Shown here piece by piece: positions 34,701 through 40,819 of a DNA stretch of 64,000 nucleotides. The position numbers were made by a program, and so were the translations under genes. How positions within the stretch are numbered: position 1 is the stretch's first letter; each line of letters opens with the position of its first letter. The DNA is from Homalodisca vitripennis (Eukaryota; Arthropoda; Insecta; Hemiptera; Cicadellidae), in assembly GCF_021130785.1 (NCBI RefSeq), contig NC_060211.1:26707001-26771000 (forward strand), written 5' to 3'. Below the pieces are notes generated by a model. It had not been told where the DNA came from and made no database searches. It worked only from the letters and a program-made list of their open reading frames with translations.

Positions 34701-36089
34701 TTTTTAATTCTCCTATCGTAGAAGGTTGTCCCAATGCCTTTCAACCACCTGTTCTCTGTTGTATTGAGTTCCTTGTTGCTCAAGGAAACGCCATTCAAAA
34801 CCTCATTGCGTTTCAGAAGGAGGTGGCAATCACTGTTTGTTATATCAGGATTGTGTAGAGAGTGATAGAAAACCTCCCACTGAACTATGAATCAGTTCCT
34901 GTATTATTCCTAAGGAACTTGCTTGTGCGTTGTGATGGATCAATCACGCTCCTTTTGACAATAGATTATGCGAGCGGTTCTAGGTCGTCCTTGAAGTACA
35001 GCAATATGACAGAAATTACAGTTTCTCTTCAGGCCATGAATTCATACAGTAAACAGCATGGCAGTCCCAAAAAATGGAATCTAGACTTTGAATATTCAAT
35101 AGTTATGTTTACAATGTTTTGGCCTAAACCCTCTAAGTTCTGAGTTTTCTATGTTTGTGTACTGCTGGGTTTATTATTCATGCACAGAATTGCTCCACAG
35201 TCAGCACACATGTAGTGTCTTTCTCGTCCACTATGATCAACTTCAGCGATATTTTCATTTACCAACCTGCCATCAAAATCTCCTGATTTATCACGTCAGG
35301 TCGTGGTTGATAAATTGAGTCCACATCCCAATCCCAAACATTCTAAGAAAAGTTTTATAGCTGAATGCCTAACTCATAATAACGCATCTGAAGAAACTAA
35401 AAATTGATAAACCATCATTATTATTACAACTAATCCTGCTATACCAACTGAACCGCAGTCAAAACAGAAAATGGAAACAAACTTGTGGTAACAAGTTCAA
35501 AAATGCAACTGAAAAAACTAGTAAAAAATAAAAATTTGTTCTAAAGTCGACATAGTTGCCTAAATTCTATCATGCGCCTTCATGATAGTTCCTTAGTTGA
35601 CCATCAGAATGCAGTAGCAATTGAACAGCATTAATGTGGATTTGTAGTAGTTCAAATAAACACTATTCAAGGCCAATGTGTATCAATTTTAAGCTGTCAG
35701 GCGTTGTGTAGCGAAGCAGCTGATTGGAATGTTATATCATGAGCATGACAGATGAACGCAAAGCAGGACCGTTCGTGTTAACGTGGCAGTCAATGATTGA
35801 AGCCATTCTATGGATTGGTGTTCCAGTCTGATATTCATGTTTTGTCATCATCAACCAAAAGACGGTTTTGTGCACAAATCTTTCTAAAGCCTTCATTAAT
35901 TATAATATGTGTGTAGCCTACAGTAAAATCTTTACCTGAGTTATTTAGATATTATCATTGAACTTTTTACTTCAGTTATAATAATTGTAAACTTTTGTTT
36001 AGAACTCGCCATATACTTCAATAACTTCTGTAGCTGAGAAGTCAGAATCACCGTCCCCAGGTTATGTGAGCAGCTCACCAGGCCAATAA
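13663..36089 (+). CDS. Dok7: DOK7-like PH-PTB docking protein, gene span (5' partial, 14 coding exons)
   Basis: Gene-level entry. Exons: 13663-13764, 14528-14656, 16682-16832, 17820-17995, 18938-19170, 21277-21421, 22465-22555, 23125-23359, 24228-24424, 27305-27428, 28192-29764, 30582-30717, 32543-32633, 36003-36089. All junction phases agree and the join stays open for 1,155 residues before TAA. Residue numbers used below start at the first complete codon of 13663. Seen: C-terminal part of a PH domain (1-76), IRS-type PTB domain (about 78-180), then a long disordered tail with tyrosine motifs. Family knowledge: DOK proteins are membrane-proximal adaptors for tyrosine kinases, and DOK7 activates MuSK in vertebrates. 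Diagnostic matches to DOK7 include ADCL-like, TIAIIC, LAFDTRE and LRRYG...FEGGSRCG. It is much longer than vertebrate DOK7 (about 500 residues). The start codon and first half of the PH domain were not found. Function in this animal is inferred. Confidence 0.8.
14528..14656 (+). CDS. Dok7: Docking protein exon: PH domain C-terminal part, copy 1 of 6 (intact)
   Basis: Exon of 129 bp, phase 1 at both ends, with acceptor TTTAATTGTTACAG and donor GAAG|GTGAGA. It codes for FTLDKESNTIAIICQDVTVV, then LAFDTRE and the C-terminal helix ending NNLGE (residues 34-76). The TIAIIC...LAFDTRE...LGE pattern matches the last strands and alpha helix of the DOK7 PH domain. Copy 1 is the only copy whose acceptor lies after a normal-length intron (763 bp) and it has no lesion, so it is the likely constitutive exon. 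Joined to 16682 it gives GED-EQFLVQIQ in frame. Five further copies follow immediately. Confidence 0.85.
14681..14811 (+). pseudogene. PH exon copy 2 (2-bp insertion)
   Basis: Compared with the other copies there are two extra T residues in the ACACTTTTGAC segment (about 14687-14693), giving 131 bp. This breaks the reading frame early in the exon. Spacer ends on both sides retain AG and GT. If included in an mRNA it would shift the frame of everything downstream. Confidence 0.8.
14836..14964 (+). pseudogene. PH exon copy 3 (stop codon, altered acceptor)
   Basis: The last full codon GAA of the exon is TAA here (14961-14963), so inclusion would end the protein inside the PH helix. The acceptor junction ACAG|GT is ACAAG|T, shifting the AG by one base. 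Coding changes include a D for V in the QDVT segment and D for E in RERL. Confidence 0.8.
14989..15117 (+). repeat. PH exon copy 4 (open, one radical change)
   Basis: 129 bp, open in the exon frame. FTLDKE becomes FTLYKE (GAC to TAC), and LAFD is LVFD and IANN is ITNN, changes shared with copy 6. Splice-like ends are kept, but the flanking spacers are only 24 bp. Could in principle be used as an alternative to copy 1 if a branch point inside copy 3 were used. Confidence 0.75.
15142..15270 (+). repeat. PH exon copy 5 (intact, encodes the same peptide as copy 1)
   Basis: 129 bp, open, with the same predicted peptide as copy 1 over the readable positions, intact AG before and GTGAGA after. Its acceptor lacks a pyrimidine tract because only 24 bp of spacer precede it. 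It is the best candidate for a second usable exon, either by skipping copy 1 or as a mutually exclusive choice. Confidence 0.75.
15295..15423 (+). pseudogene. PH exon copy 6 (no splice donor)
   Basis: The exon body is open and carries the LVFD and ITNN variants of copy 4. At the exon end GGAGAAG|GTGAG is replaced by GGAGAAAGAGAATC, so no GT or GC donor is present and reading on reaches TAG at 15432-15434. As the last copy it should have carried the original downstream donor. Its loss suggests this position is no longer under splicing constraint. Confidence 0.75.
16682..16832 (+). CDS. Dok7: Docking protein exon: PTB domain, first half
   Basis: Acceptor TTTGTCATCCAG, donor CTCAG|GTCAGT, 151 bp. 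Codes for EQFLVQIQSAP, then GPARLHIQEHRF and PPRLVGYWLIRQLR (residues 78-127). This is the start of an IRS-type PTB domain: first strand, the PARLHI strand, and the W-x-I-x-x-LR element that precedes RRYG. DOK7 has the corresponding sequence VTGQWKLSDLRRYG. The PTB domain of DOK7 binds the NPXY juxtamembrane site of its kinase partner; here the partner is unknown. Confidence 0.87.
17820..17995 (+). CDS. Dok7: Docking protein exon: PTB domain, second half
   Basis: Acceptor CTTTCTCAG, donor TTCAG|GTTAGT, 176 bp. Begins by completing Arg127 and reads RYGVVENRFCFEGGSRCG, then GEGLYVLVSDQGEDISRAF and QLAAEGKL (residues 128-186). RRYG, F-x-FEGG(S/T)RCG and the G-x-x-I-x-x-x-F helix are hallmarks of IRS/DOK PTB domains. 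The basic residue after the helix (SSRRPLARN) marks the end of the fold. Confidence 0.9.
18938..19170 (+). CDS. Dok7: Docking protein exon: linker with Cys cluster
   Basis: Acceptor ACATGTTGCAG, donor ATTCAG|GTGCGA, 233 bp, ends on a codon boundary. Residues 186-263. Reads VVDSPRRTLHSRAETR, SCLESLLLQSEQ, GGDMCCGCSHNNDES, WPSSETRADSCDFG and VADYADNHIQ. DYAD offers one tyrosine in an acidic setting. No fold is recognised; composition is that of a flexible linker with a CCGC cluster. Confidence 0.82.
21277..21421 (+). CDS. Dok7: Docking protein exon: Ser/Thr-rich linker with CTSC motif
   Basis: Acceptor TTGTGTTACAG, donor TTTAG|GTCAGC, 145 bp, residues 264-311. Reads DSCRTADNSMGRCTSCISKL, then GALSRSSTVTNTPGSGF. 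Contains a C-x2-C pair (CTSC) and potential phosphorylation sites. No known domain. Confidence 0.8.
22465..22555 (+). CDS. Dok7: Docking protein exon: Cys-rich linker
   Basis: Acceptor TTTTGAGCAG, donor TGTTG|GTAAGT, 91 bp, residues 312-342. Reads GTCNHESNGVCCNSLQPGCD and MARLSNSDC. Four to five cysteines in 30 residues. Phases fit both neighbours, which is the main support for such a short exon. Confidence 0.78.
23125..23359 (+). CDS. Dok7: Docking protein exon: Pro-rich segment and YDNYDIPK motif
   Basis: Acceptor TTACCCTGCAG, donor AAAAGA|GTAAGT, 235 bp, residues 343-420. Contains ERCACCPPVRPPKPLQLA, a proline-rich PIKKKPKPPMPLP stretch that could bind SH3 domains, VCNCPHHQPP, and the tyrosine motif YDNYDIPK (Tyr404, Tyr407). 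The Y-D-x-P pattern resembles Crk, Nck or Abl SH2 ligands; which one applies here is inference. Confidence 0.85.
23702..23945. repeat. Diverged tandem duplication in an intron (offset 118 bp)
   Basis: Two adjacent units share ACAACATTG..TGCTGGTGT, TACTGGACGGTTAAG and TTATAGCTAG in the same order, with the GGACGGTTAAG block at 23792 and 23910. Several base differences show that the duplication is old. Confidence 0.7.
24228..24424 (+). CDS. Dok7: Docking protein exon: two YDTP motifs
   Basis: Acceptor TTCTTATTGCAG, donor CTCAG|GTGGGT, 197 bp, residues 421-485. Contains ADDYYDTPKN (Tyr441, Tyr442) and GEYGNYDTPPPP (Tyr456, Tyr459). Together with the previous exon this makes three YD(I/T)P repeats about 20-35 residues apart, a spacing typical of multivalent adaptor docking sites. 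A PPPP run follows the last one. Confidence 0.87.
24491..24620 (-). mobile_element. Snap-back element with a hammerhead-like core
   Basis: Near-perfect inverted repeat: arms 24491-24538 and 24575-24620 around a 36-bp centre. On the minus strand the centre reads CTGACGA (24563-24569), a perfect 6-bp stem with a 3-base loop (24547-24561), then GAAA (24543-24546). This is the CUGANGA-stem II-GAAA core of a hammerhead ribozyme. A separate stem I and the UH cleavage site are not evident, so activity is doubtful. The arm end shares the GGCCT(C/T)ACAAAAATAA block with 31374 onward, beside a GIY-YIG-like open frame, suggesting a Penelope-like element. Confidence 0.6.
24740..25525. mobile_element. PiggyBac-type non-autonomous element (candidate)
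   Basis: Left end TTAACCCTTTGCGAT (24740) and right end ATCGCAAAGTG followed by ATAA (25511-25525) form inverted termini next to a TTAA target, one copy decayed. TTAA target plus a CCCTTT terminus is typical of piggyBac elements. No transposase open frame is inside. It sits in the intron between 24424 and 27305. Confidence 0.45.
25868..26250 (+). repeat. Dispersed foldback repeat family, copy 1
   Basis: Contains AGATTACACTATATTTTGTA and adjoining blocks also found at 51590 (same strand) and, inverted and more diverged, at 47280-47410. The outer parts (AGCTCCAGTTCACCTTC; CAGATTTCAGTCGCTG) recur as inverted termini among the copies. No protein-coding capacity. Confidence 0.6.
26320..26830 (+). 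pseudogene. Mariner transposase remnant (SETMAR-like type)
   Basis: Frame fragments match mariner transposases in order: ETFERF, then VKEWYNR-like and DGRTSVDNEPHSGS in the N-terminal helix-turn-helix region, IIDQVRSK, and near the end HNAISERALQDLF, as in the C-terminal region of this family. Many stops and frameshifts; the catalytic core is not recoverable. Lies in the intron before exon 27305. Confidence 0.6.
27305..27428 (+). CDS. Dok7: Docking protein exon: short Cys/Trp segment
   Basis: Acceptor GAATTGTTTCAG, donor CAACGA|GTAAGT, 124 bp, residues 486-527. Reads HEKEDGVRPLVCPCHRVTCW, then AENWSPKTQQF and PVLQR. The C-x-C-x3-x-C layout continues the recurring cysteine pattern of the tail. 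It follows a 2.9-kb intron loaded with transposon remnants. Confidence 0.82.
27429..28191 (+). other. Intron, no further feature seen
   Basis: 763 bp of AT-rich sequence between two coding exons. Ends with a good T-rich acceptor. Nothing else was recognised. Confidence 0.7.
28192..29764 (+). CDS. Dok7: Docking protein large exon: YxN and YxxM tyrosine motifs, Ser-rich region
   Basis: Acceptor TTTTTTCTAG, 1,573 bp, residues 528-1051. Tyrosine motifs in order: PIYATVDK (Tyr547), CNYANIEV (Tyr591), LNYANLEF (Tyr619), EHYENSKE (Tyr631), DYLMMEP (Tyr694) and GYLPMHP (Tyr722). YAN and YEN fit Grb2 SH2 ligands (YxN); YLMM and YLPM fit PI3-kinase p85 ligands (YxxM). A C-x2-C-x-H-x-C patch (FCTKCGHAC) lies near 671-678. 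The second half is Ser/Asn-rich with basic patches such as LPRRSKSVDP. A probable helix (SKELLLKAGITQEEMEKML) follows Tyr631. The donor is AAAAG|GCAAGT, a GC donor; without splicing the frame ends at TAA 29803-29805. Confidence 0.88.
29765..29805 (+). CDS. Possible alternative C-terminus by intron retention
   Basis: If the GC donor at 29765 is not used, translation continues for 13 codons (KFKLHSSIRFYL then TAA). This would remove the last 104 residues, including the final GYVSSSPGQ motif. The GC donor is weaker than GT, so a retained-intron isoform is plausible. There is no direct sequence proof of its use. Confidence 0.3.
29949..30187. mobile_element. Short MITE-like repeat, copy 1
   Basis: About 240 bp, with terminal inverted sequence ACGTAGCCAGG ... 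GCTGGCTACGT. A second copy in the same orientation lies at 39406-39663 and shares AGTACATGTCAGTAATACT and AATAATCATTTACTAAAAAA. Located in the intron right after the GC donor of the large exon. Confidence 0.65.
30582..30717 (+). CDS. Dok7: Docking protein exon: Ser/Tyr-rich C-terminal segment
   Basis: Acceptor TTTACTCTGTAG, donor CTGCA|GTAAGT, 136 bp, residues 1052-1096. Reads CTSPGSAMPYIDSHSTSS, MSDYIETLSLSSYSSS and DTPDCL. The first codon Gly1052 is formed only if the preceding GC donor is used, which supports that donor. Confidence 0.83.
30880..31161 (+). pseudogene. GIY-YIG-like fragment of a Penelope-like element (candidate)
   Basis: Open for 93 codons. It contains KKRVKEHKACL, DISAMAKHTYQTG and ILKE/KMFDVYKK-like spacing, matching the R-x-x-EH ... 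SA-x-x-xH ... pattern of the GIY-YIG endonuclease region that ends Penelope-like retroelements. The GIY and YIG strands themselves are not clear. About 180 bp downstream a block resembles the hammerhead-like terminus at 24.5 kb, which supports the assignment. Confidence 0.42.
31340..31410 (+). repeat. Relic of the hammerhead-like terminal repeat
   Basis: GGTCTGGTGATG ... AAGGCCTTACAAAAATAAC aligns with the minus strand of 24527-24575 (TCTGACGAAG ... GGCCTCACAAAAATAA). The CUGANGA core is mutated to CTGGTGA and the stem is not conserved. Confidence 0.45.
31939..32390 (+). pseudogene. Mariner transposase remnant, middle region
   Basis: Contains KLCSYWVPKLITKFHKNKR, a match to the KLCxRWVPxxLTxxxKxxR segment of mariner transposases. 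In a shifted frame it then has ILNQIITGE...WVFHFTPKS, the region of the first catalytic Asp (TGDETWVFHFTPE in the family); the Asp triad is not intact. Lies in an intron of the docking-protein gene. Confidence 0.62.
32543..32633 (+). CDS. Dok7: Docking protein exon: basic segment
   Basis: Acceptor ACTTCCTGCAG, donor GAACAG|GTAAAT, 91 bp, residues 1097-1127. Reads LGRPAATTLRPRSGREYHK then IDRYILESDEQ. No known motif; phases match both neighbours. Confidence 0.8.
32634..34600 (+). pseudogene. Intron with probable LINE relic
   Basis: Between 33000 and 33960 there are interrupted, hydrophilic, coiled-coil-like fragments (EQINELLSLNQTLKDK; EEIMIEAYRELG) of the kind seen in the first part of LINE polyproteins. 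Stops in all frames. The family is uncertain; the rest is AT-rich intron. Confidence 0.3.
34613..35050 (-). pseudogene. Mariner transposase remnant, C-terminal part
   Basis: Minus-strand fragments read CHLLLKRNEVLNGVSLSNKE and RRIKKFNSCYNKSFKV then YENYVEKQYN, matching the mariner C-terminus (SDYHLF...L.G...S..E; ...RWDKC...GDYVEKQ). Fragments further 5' (toward 35000) correspond to the catalytic region but are broken. Confidence 0.65.
35051..36002. other. Intron tail, unassigned
   Basis: No feature recognised apart from a short perfect hairpin CTATCATG/CATGATAG near 35569-35590. Confidence 0.6.
36003..36089 (+). CDS. Dok7: Docking protein terminal coding exon
   Basis: Acceptor AACTTTTGTTTAG; reads NSPYTSITSVAEKSESPSPG then YVSSSPGQ and TAA at 36087-36089. 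Residues 1128-1155. Follows a 3.4-kb intron. A GTAAGT donor 12 bp after the stop (about 36102) suggests that the 3' UTR may be spliced. Confidence 0.8.
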   Translation, partial: NSPYTSITSVAEKSESPSPGYVSSSPGQ

Positions 36090-36110
36090 ATTGACATTTG
36101 TGGTAAGTAT

Positions 36111-37020
36111 ATCCACACATTATGAAATAAGACAATTAATTGTTATGTGTCAATATCAAAGACTTAAATAATAATACGAGTATATCAATGATTGATTAGA
36201 AGTTTACACTCCTGACATCCAGTTGGTGGTCACAATGTAAAGAGATTTGTTATGTATGTAATAGCGAATATAGAAGTATAAAATTTTGAGAACAATAGTG
36301 TAATAAGCAAATTGTGCTTTCATTTTATTAGGTATATTAAAATTTTTGATTAATATGAGAAAATCCTGAGCATTTATTCTTCATTCCGAAAATGTAACAC
36401 AATATGTAGTTTTGCTTCAAATTCTATTATTAAAGCCGATCACTGACTGAATGAGTACATCTCTTGTTATTAATTTATATAAGCAATATTATTTTCTTAA
36501 CGATGTCTGACATATGCTCGACCATTGGCTCTTTCCTGAAAACAGTGGTATGTTATGGATAGTTAATTTTCAAAAGTTCGGTGTACTGCCCATTGTATAT
36601 GACTTGATGAGTAAGTGTAGCATCAACGTTAGTTAGCGGTACTTTTTATGTAAGTAATAAGACTCTTTAGTCAATTTAGAGACTAAAATAAACCAGTTCC
36701 TTAAATCATTTTCATAAAAATTTAGTACAAATATTGTACTTCTCTTGAACTTGATTAAAAAACTGACCATAAAAGCTGTTTTATTCCTCAATTATCCTCC
36801 TTTTATGTACAGTTTGTGTACGTAAGCAATGTTATTATTACTGTTGAGGTTATTTTGGTTCATTATATGTTGTCACCTTTTAACCTTCAAAATCTGGTTT
36901 AAAAATCACAAAATAACTATATAAGTTCTATATTTTGTATCGGTCTTGGTAATATTTACTTAATCAGTCAAAAATGGTTTTATTGAAAGAAAAATTTAGA
37001 TGTATGAAATTCTTTATTTA
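36111..37020. other. Unassigned AT-rich stretch after the stop codon
   Basis: No open frame or known repeat. Either 3' UTR or 3' UTR intron of the docking-protein gene. Confidence 0.5.
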
Positions 37021-37700
37021 AGAACCTTATACAATTATTATACTTGACTTTTTACATTTTTCAATATACTCTCCCGCGTGATCTACATACTTTTGCCACT
37101 GATTTCGGAAGTTTCAGTATTCCCTGGTCATAGAAAGTTTGAGGGCAAGTTGTAAGCCAATTGCGCACGAGCTCCTCGACTTCTTCATTGCTCTCAGATC
37201 GTTTTCTTCCCAGTGATTCAAATAGTCACAGGAGGACAAGCCAGGGCTATAATGAGGGTGCTCAAGGGTTTTCCAGCCCATTTCTTCCAGTGCTTCCCTT
37301 GTCAAAGACACAGTGTGAGGCCTGACGTTGTCATGGAGGAGAATGACATCTCTGATGGGCATGTCTCGTCTTTTGTTTTGATAGGCGGCTTTCGCTGACC
37401 GTAACAACTAACAGTAGTAAGCCTTATTCACTGTACGTTGATCATCCAGAAAATTGACAAATAAAATTCCTGTATAGTCCAAAAAATCGTTGCCTTGCCC
37501 TTGGGCGTCTAACATGATTTTTGTTTTCAACCCGTTCTTGTCCACCCTTAAATTCTCCAGCCCGTGTAAGCACACGATTTTGAGACAGTGTACTACCCTC
37601 AAACTGTAACCACAAACGAGTTAAAATTTCAGATGGTTTAACATCTTCATTAATTAAATATTTTATGATAATCCGTTACGCAACAGACGAAGGAACTTCT
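37021..37700 (-). pseudogene. Mariner transposase, best preserved copy (broken)
   Basis: Minus strand. The fragment 37408-37602 has KTKIMLDAQGQ and RTVNKAYYC. After a stop, 37114-37407 reads AYQNKRRDMPIRDVILLHDN, RPHTVSLTREALEEMGWK and EHPHYSPGLSSCDY. HDN carries the second and CDY the third catalytic Asp of the DD34D type. The frame shifts after CDY; the tail TFYDQGI is readable in another frame near 37130. The element is therefore inactive. It would lie inside the proposed 3' UTR intron. Confidence 0.8.
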
Positions 37701-38762
37701 TCATGGCTGTACTGAAGGCAATGCCGTGACACCAGTACACTTACCAGAACGGTTCCCCACTCCTCTTAAACCAAACTTCTACTCCACAAAGCATTATCTA
37801 GTTAGGACCCGCATTCTATGGTCAATAACAAAATTACCGTTTATATTTGATTTACCCTCGTAATATTCATAAAAATGGTGTAATAATGGTATATTTAAAA
37901 ATATTGCTCATATTTATGAATAGATTAAAGTAGCGAGGAACATCCTTGTGCAAATATAAAAACATTAATACTTGATTACTGTGAACTGTAAACTTGGTGA
38001 TTATAAAGCCGACTATACAGACAGAAATGGTGTCTGTCCATGAACTGTAGGTGTACATGAAAGCATTCCATTATACTAAGGGCTCACACTGACGAGAAAT
38101 TCATGAATAGTTTAAATTTATTGATGAATTTTGAGTCAGTGTCAGACTCAGACAGTATTATTCTTATAAGTTGATTTTTAAATTTAGAGCAATATATGAA
38201 TTTAATAGTTTTGAACATTTAGTCATACATAAGTACTGTAGGTAGTTTTAAAAATAAACTAAGAACACGATAGAATGTTTGTAGAATCTTGTATATACAT
38301 AAAAACATTTTACATTATTGCATTATACATTTTTTTAATGTAATCTTTGATTTATTCAGGTATTAATCACGTATCTTAAATTGCCACCATTAAATCAACA
38401 CCTCATCTTAACTTAAAAAAATCAGAAAGAACAAGTTAAAATAGTCAAATTAAAATACCCTCTTTTGTCACATATACCTTATGTAAGAACCATACCTGAA
38501 AAAAATGTTTTCCATTTTAAAATTTTATTTTGATTTAAAATATTTCTTACATTCATACATGAAGGAAATTTGGTTTCAATACTTGTTATTGTACTACTGT
38601 GTATTTAATTAATATAAATGTCTATTATATAAATAACAACTAAGATGTTTAGCAAAATGTGTTTTGCTAACATTACAAGATAAATTTTGTGTGATAAAAA
38701 TATTTATAAATAAATAAATATTGAATGTGGCTTTTTATCTACATTTTTCGTTCTAAATGTTT
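37700..38762. other. Unassigned AT-rich stretch
   Basis: No credible coding region or repeat seen. Confidence 0.5.
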
Positions 38763-39240
38763 CAGGGGTGATGCCACATCCACAGTGCAGCTCACTATGA
38801 ATCCTTCAGAAACATGTACATGGAGTGTAGTGCTTTCTGATGTGTTCTTTTGGAGTATTAGATTATTTATCATGTAAATAATAGTTTGTACATTTTTCTC
38901 ATAGTGCAGTACTAAAAGCATGTAGAATTTTGTAGATTTTTAAGAGTTTATAGCACTAGGGATAAATTAAATTCTAATGAATCTAAGAATTTCATTTTAA
39001 ATATACACAATCGTCCATTAGTGAAGTGTGTGATTTTGTTGACAAGTGCTCATATTGTAAACTATGTAAAAAACAAAATTTGTACATATGGGTTTATTGT
39101 GTATCGCAAAAGCAGCAAACATACCAAAGCTGACATTGTTGATTAGATTAGACCAGCTAGTGTTTCTTACCAACTGGTATTTTGTGGCATTTAGGTGGAT
39201 TTATCATATACCAGAATATTTATATAATAAAAAATTTATA
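38763..39240 (+). other. Candidate 3' UTR exon with polyadenylation signal
   Basis: TTCTAAATGTTTCAG at about 38750-38764 is a good acceptor that could pair with the GTAAGT at about 36102. The following sequence has no sustained open frame, and AATAAA is at 39226-39231, followed by AT-rich sequence. A 2.7-kb 3' UTR intron would contain the mariner at 37 kb. The pairing is inference. Confidence 0.35.
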
Positions 39241-39405
39241 TAACCTTATAAAACTTTATTCATTTTTTCCTTCACCTAACCTTCTCCCACCTGTGTACGG
39301 TATGAAATGAAATGATAAAAAATAGGCTACATATAGTTAAGTAAGCATTCATCTCTGTCATTGTGTTTTTTAAATTATTTTCCATATTATATAGTCCTGA
39401 ACCAA

Positions 39406-39663
39406 GAACGTATCCAGAACAAAATTAGGGGGATCTAGACAACTGATATTTCCCCATAGTGGACGGAGAGTAAGGCCTCATTTTGTTCCTTAAAAAGTTC
39501 TTGACCCAAAGAAACTTTGTTGAGAAAGATCTTTCAGTAGTACATGTCAGTAATACTGAATTATTTAAATAATAATAATCATTTACTAAAAAAAGAATTT
39601 GAAAAAATTGAAAATTTGGGGGGGATCTGGATCCCTTGGATCCCGTCGCTGGCTTACGTCCTT
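39406..39663. mobile_element. Short MITE-like repeat, copy 2
   Basis: Same family and orientation as 29949-30187, with GTAATACTGAATTAT and AATAATCATTTACTAAAAAA blocks and a GGCTTACGTCC terminus. Slightly longer because of small insertions. Confidence 0.62.
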
Positions 39664-39736
39664 GTCCTGAAATGCGTATCGACTAATAACATTAACACAT
39701 TCCTTCGTCAAACAGTTTGAATAGTAGTCTCTAGGA

Positions 39737-40198
39737 CAGTGGCGTAGCAAAGGGGGGGCGGCGGGAGCGGGCCGCACTGTGTGTCACCTTTTTTGGGGTG
39801 ACACCCACTCGGTCTCTTAAATTTAAGAACAATGTAAAAAAAATCGCTAACACAAAAATTTCTTTTTTTGGGGATTCCTCCACTAGCAATAGCTCAGCTC
39901 TATGTATAATTCGGGAATTCCCGCAAAAGAGCCTGATGGTGTTGTGGAGGATTCCCTGTCCCATACTCACGATCTTTGACGTTTCAGTTGCAACATTTCA
40001 CATTTATTTCGTGAAGTGTGTTGTGCTTGGTTGGCGTGAATTGTTAACGTCTATTATTCTATAGTGATAGATAATAAAAAGAAAAACATATATTATATCC
40101 ATGACCTTTATCAAATAAATTTTTTTGCTCTTTTCCTTTCGATGGGGTGACACCACCAACTTCCGCACTGGGTGCCACCCAAGGTAGCTACGCTACTG
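39737..40198. mobile_element. hAT-type MITE with 8-bp target duplication
   Basis: 462 bp with termini CAGTGGCGTAGC ... GCTACGCTACTG. It is flanked by CTCTAGGA (39729-39736) and CTATAGGA (40199-40206), an 8-bp target-site duplication with one mismatch. 8-bp duplications and CAGNG ends are typical of hAT elements. Inside, GGGGTGACACC near 39794-39806 and 40145-40153 extends the inverted symmetry. No transposase. Confidence 0.75.
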
Positions 40199-40559
40199 CT
40201 ATAGGATACTATAGTTTTGACATCTAGTAAGTCATCTTCTGGCGTCAATAAGTATAAAATTGAAGGAGTTCCCATCTGCAGTGTTGTCATAGTTTAAAAT
40301 TTTCGATCACAACACAAAACACAATGAATAAGTTATAAATAGTGAAAAACACAACATTTGATAGACCTATCACGCACGAATATTAAACATGATATGGCAA
40401 CATCGAGGCCGGCAGAAAATAAGACAACTGGCACTACAGAAGGGACCACCAGAGAATGCAGTTGAGGGAGGAGCCTATTTAGCATGTGACCTTGGAGCAG
40501 CCAATAAGAACTGAGCTAACTACATTAGTTAGAGGTTTGTACAGTATAACACTGTGACA

Positions 40560-40632
40560 ATGGCCTGTGTCAGGTGCATCATGCCGTACCAGGTGGCAGT
40601 TGACGTGTTGTGTCAGGTGGCAGTTGACATGC
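40560..40632 (+). repeat. Short tandem duplication (26 bp)
   Basis: GTCAGGTGGCAGTTGAC-like units occur twice, at about 40588 and 40613, with a partial third (TGTCAGGTGCATC) before them. Unknown significance. Confidence 0.6.
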
Positions 40633-40819
40633 GTGTGTGAACAAATAATGGTAGCTGAATTGCAGCTTCTCATTTAACTAGAGTTCACCTAATTGATTCC
40701 TTTTAGAATGTTTATTTTATATTATATTATATATGCTGTTTATTATTGTGGAAAGCTACTGCTTTGTTAACAGGAAGCAAATAGTGGAAATTCAGCATAC
40801 AGATTAAGGAATAGTTCAA

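Noticed and set aside
37114..37602. Working mariner transposase gene
   Set aside because: A stop between the two fragments and a frameshift after the CDY motif break it.
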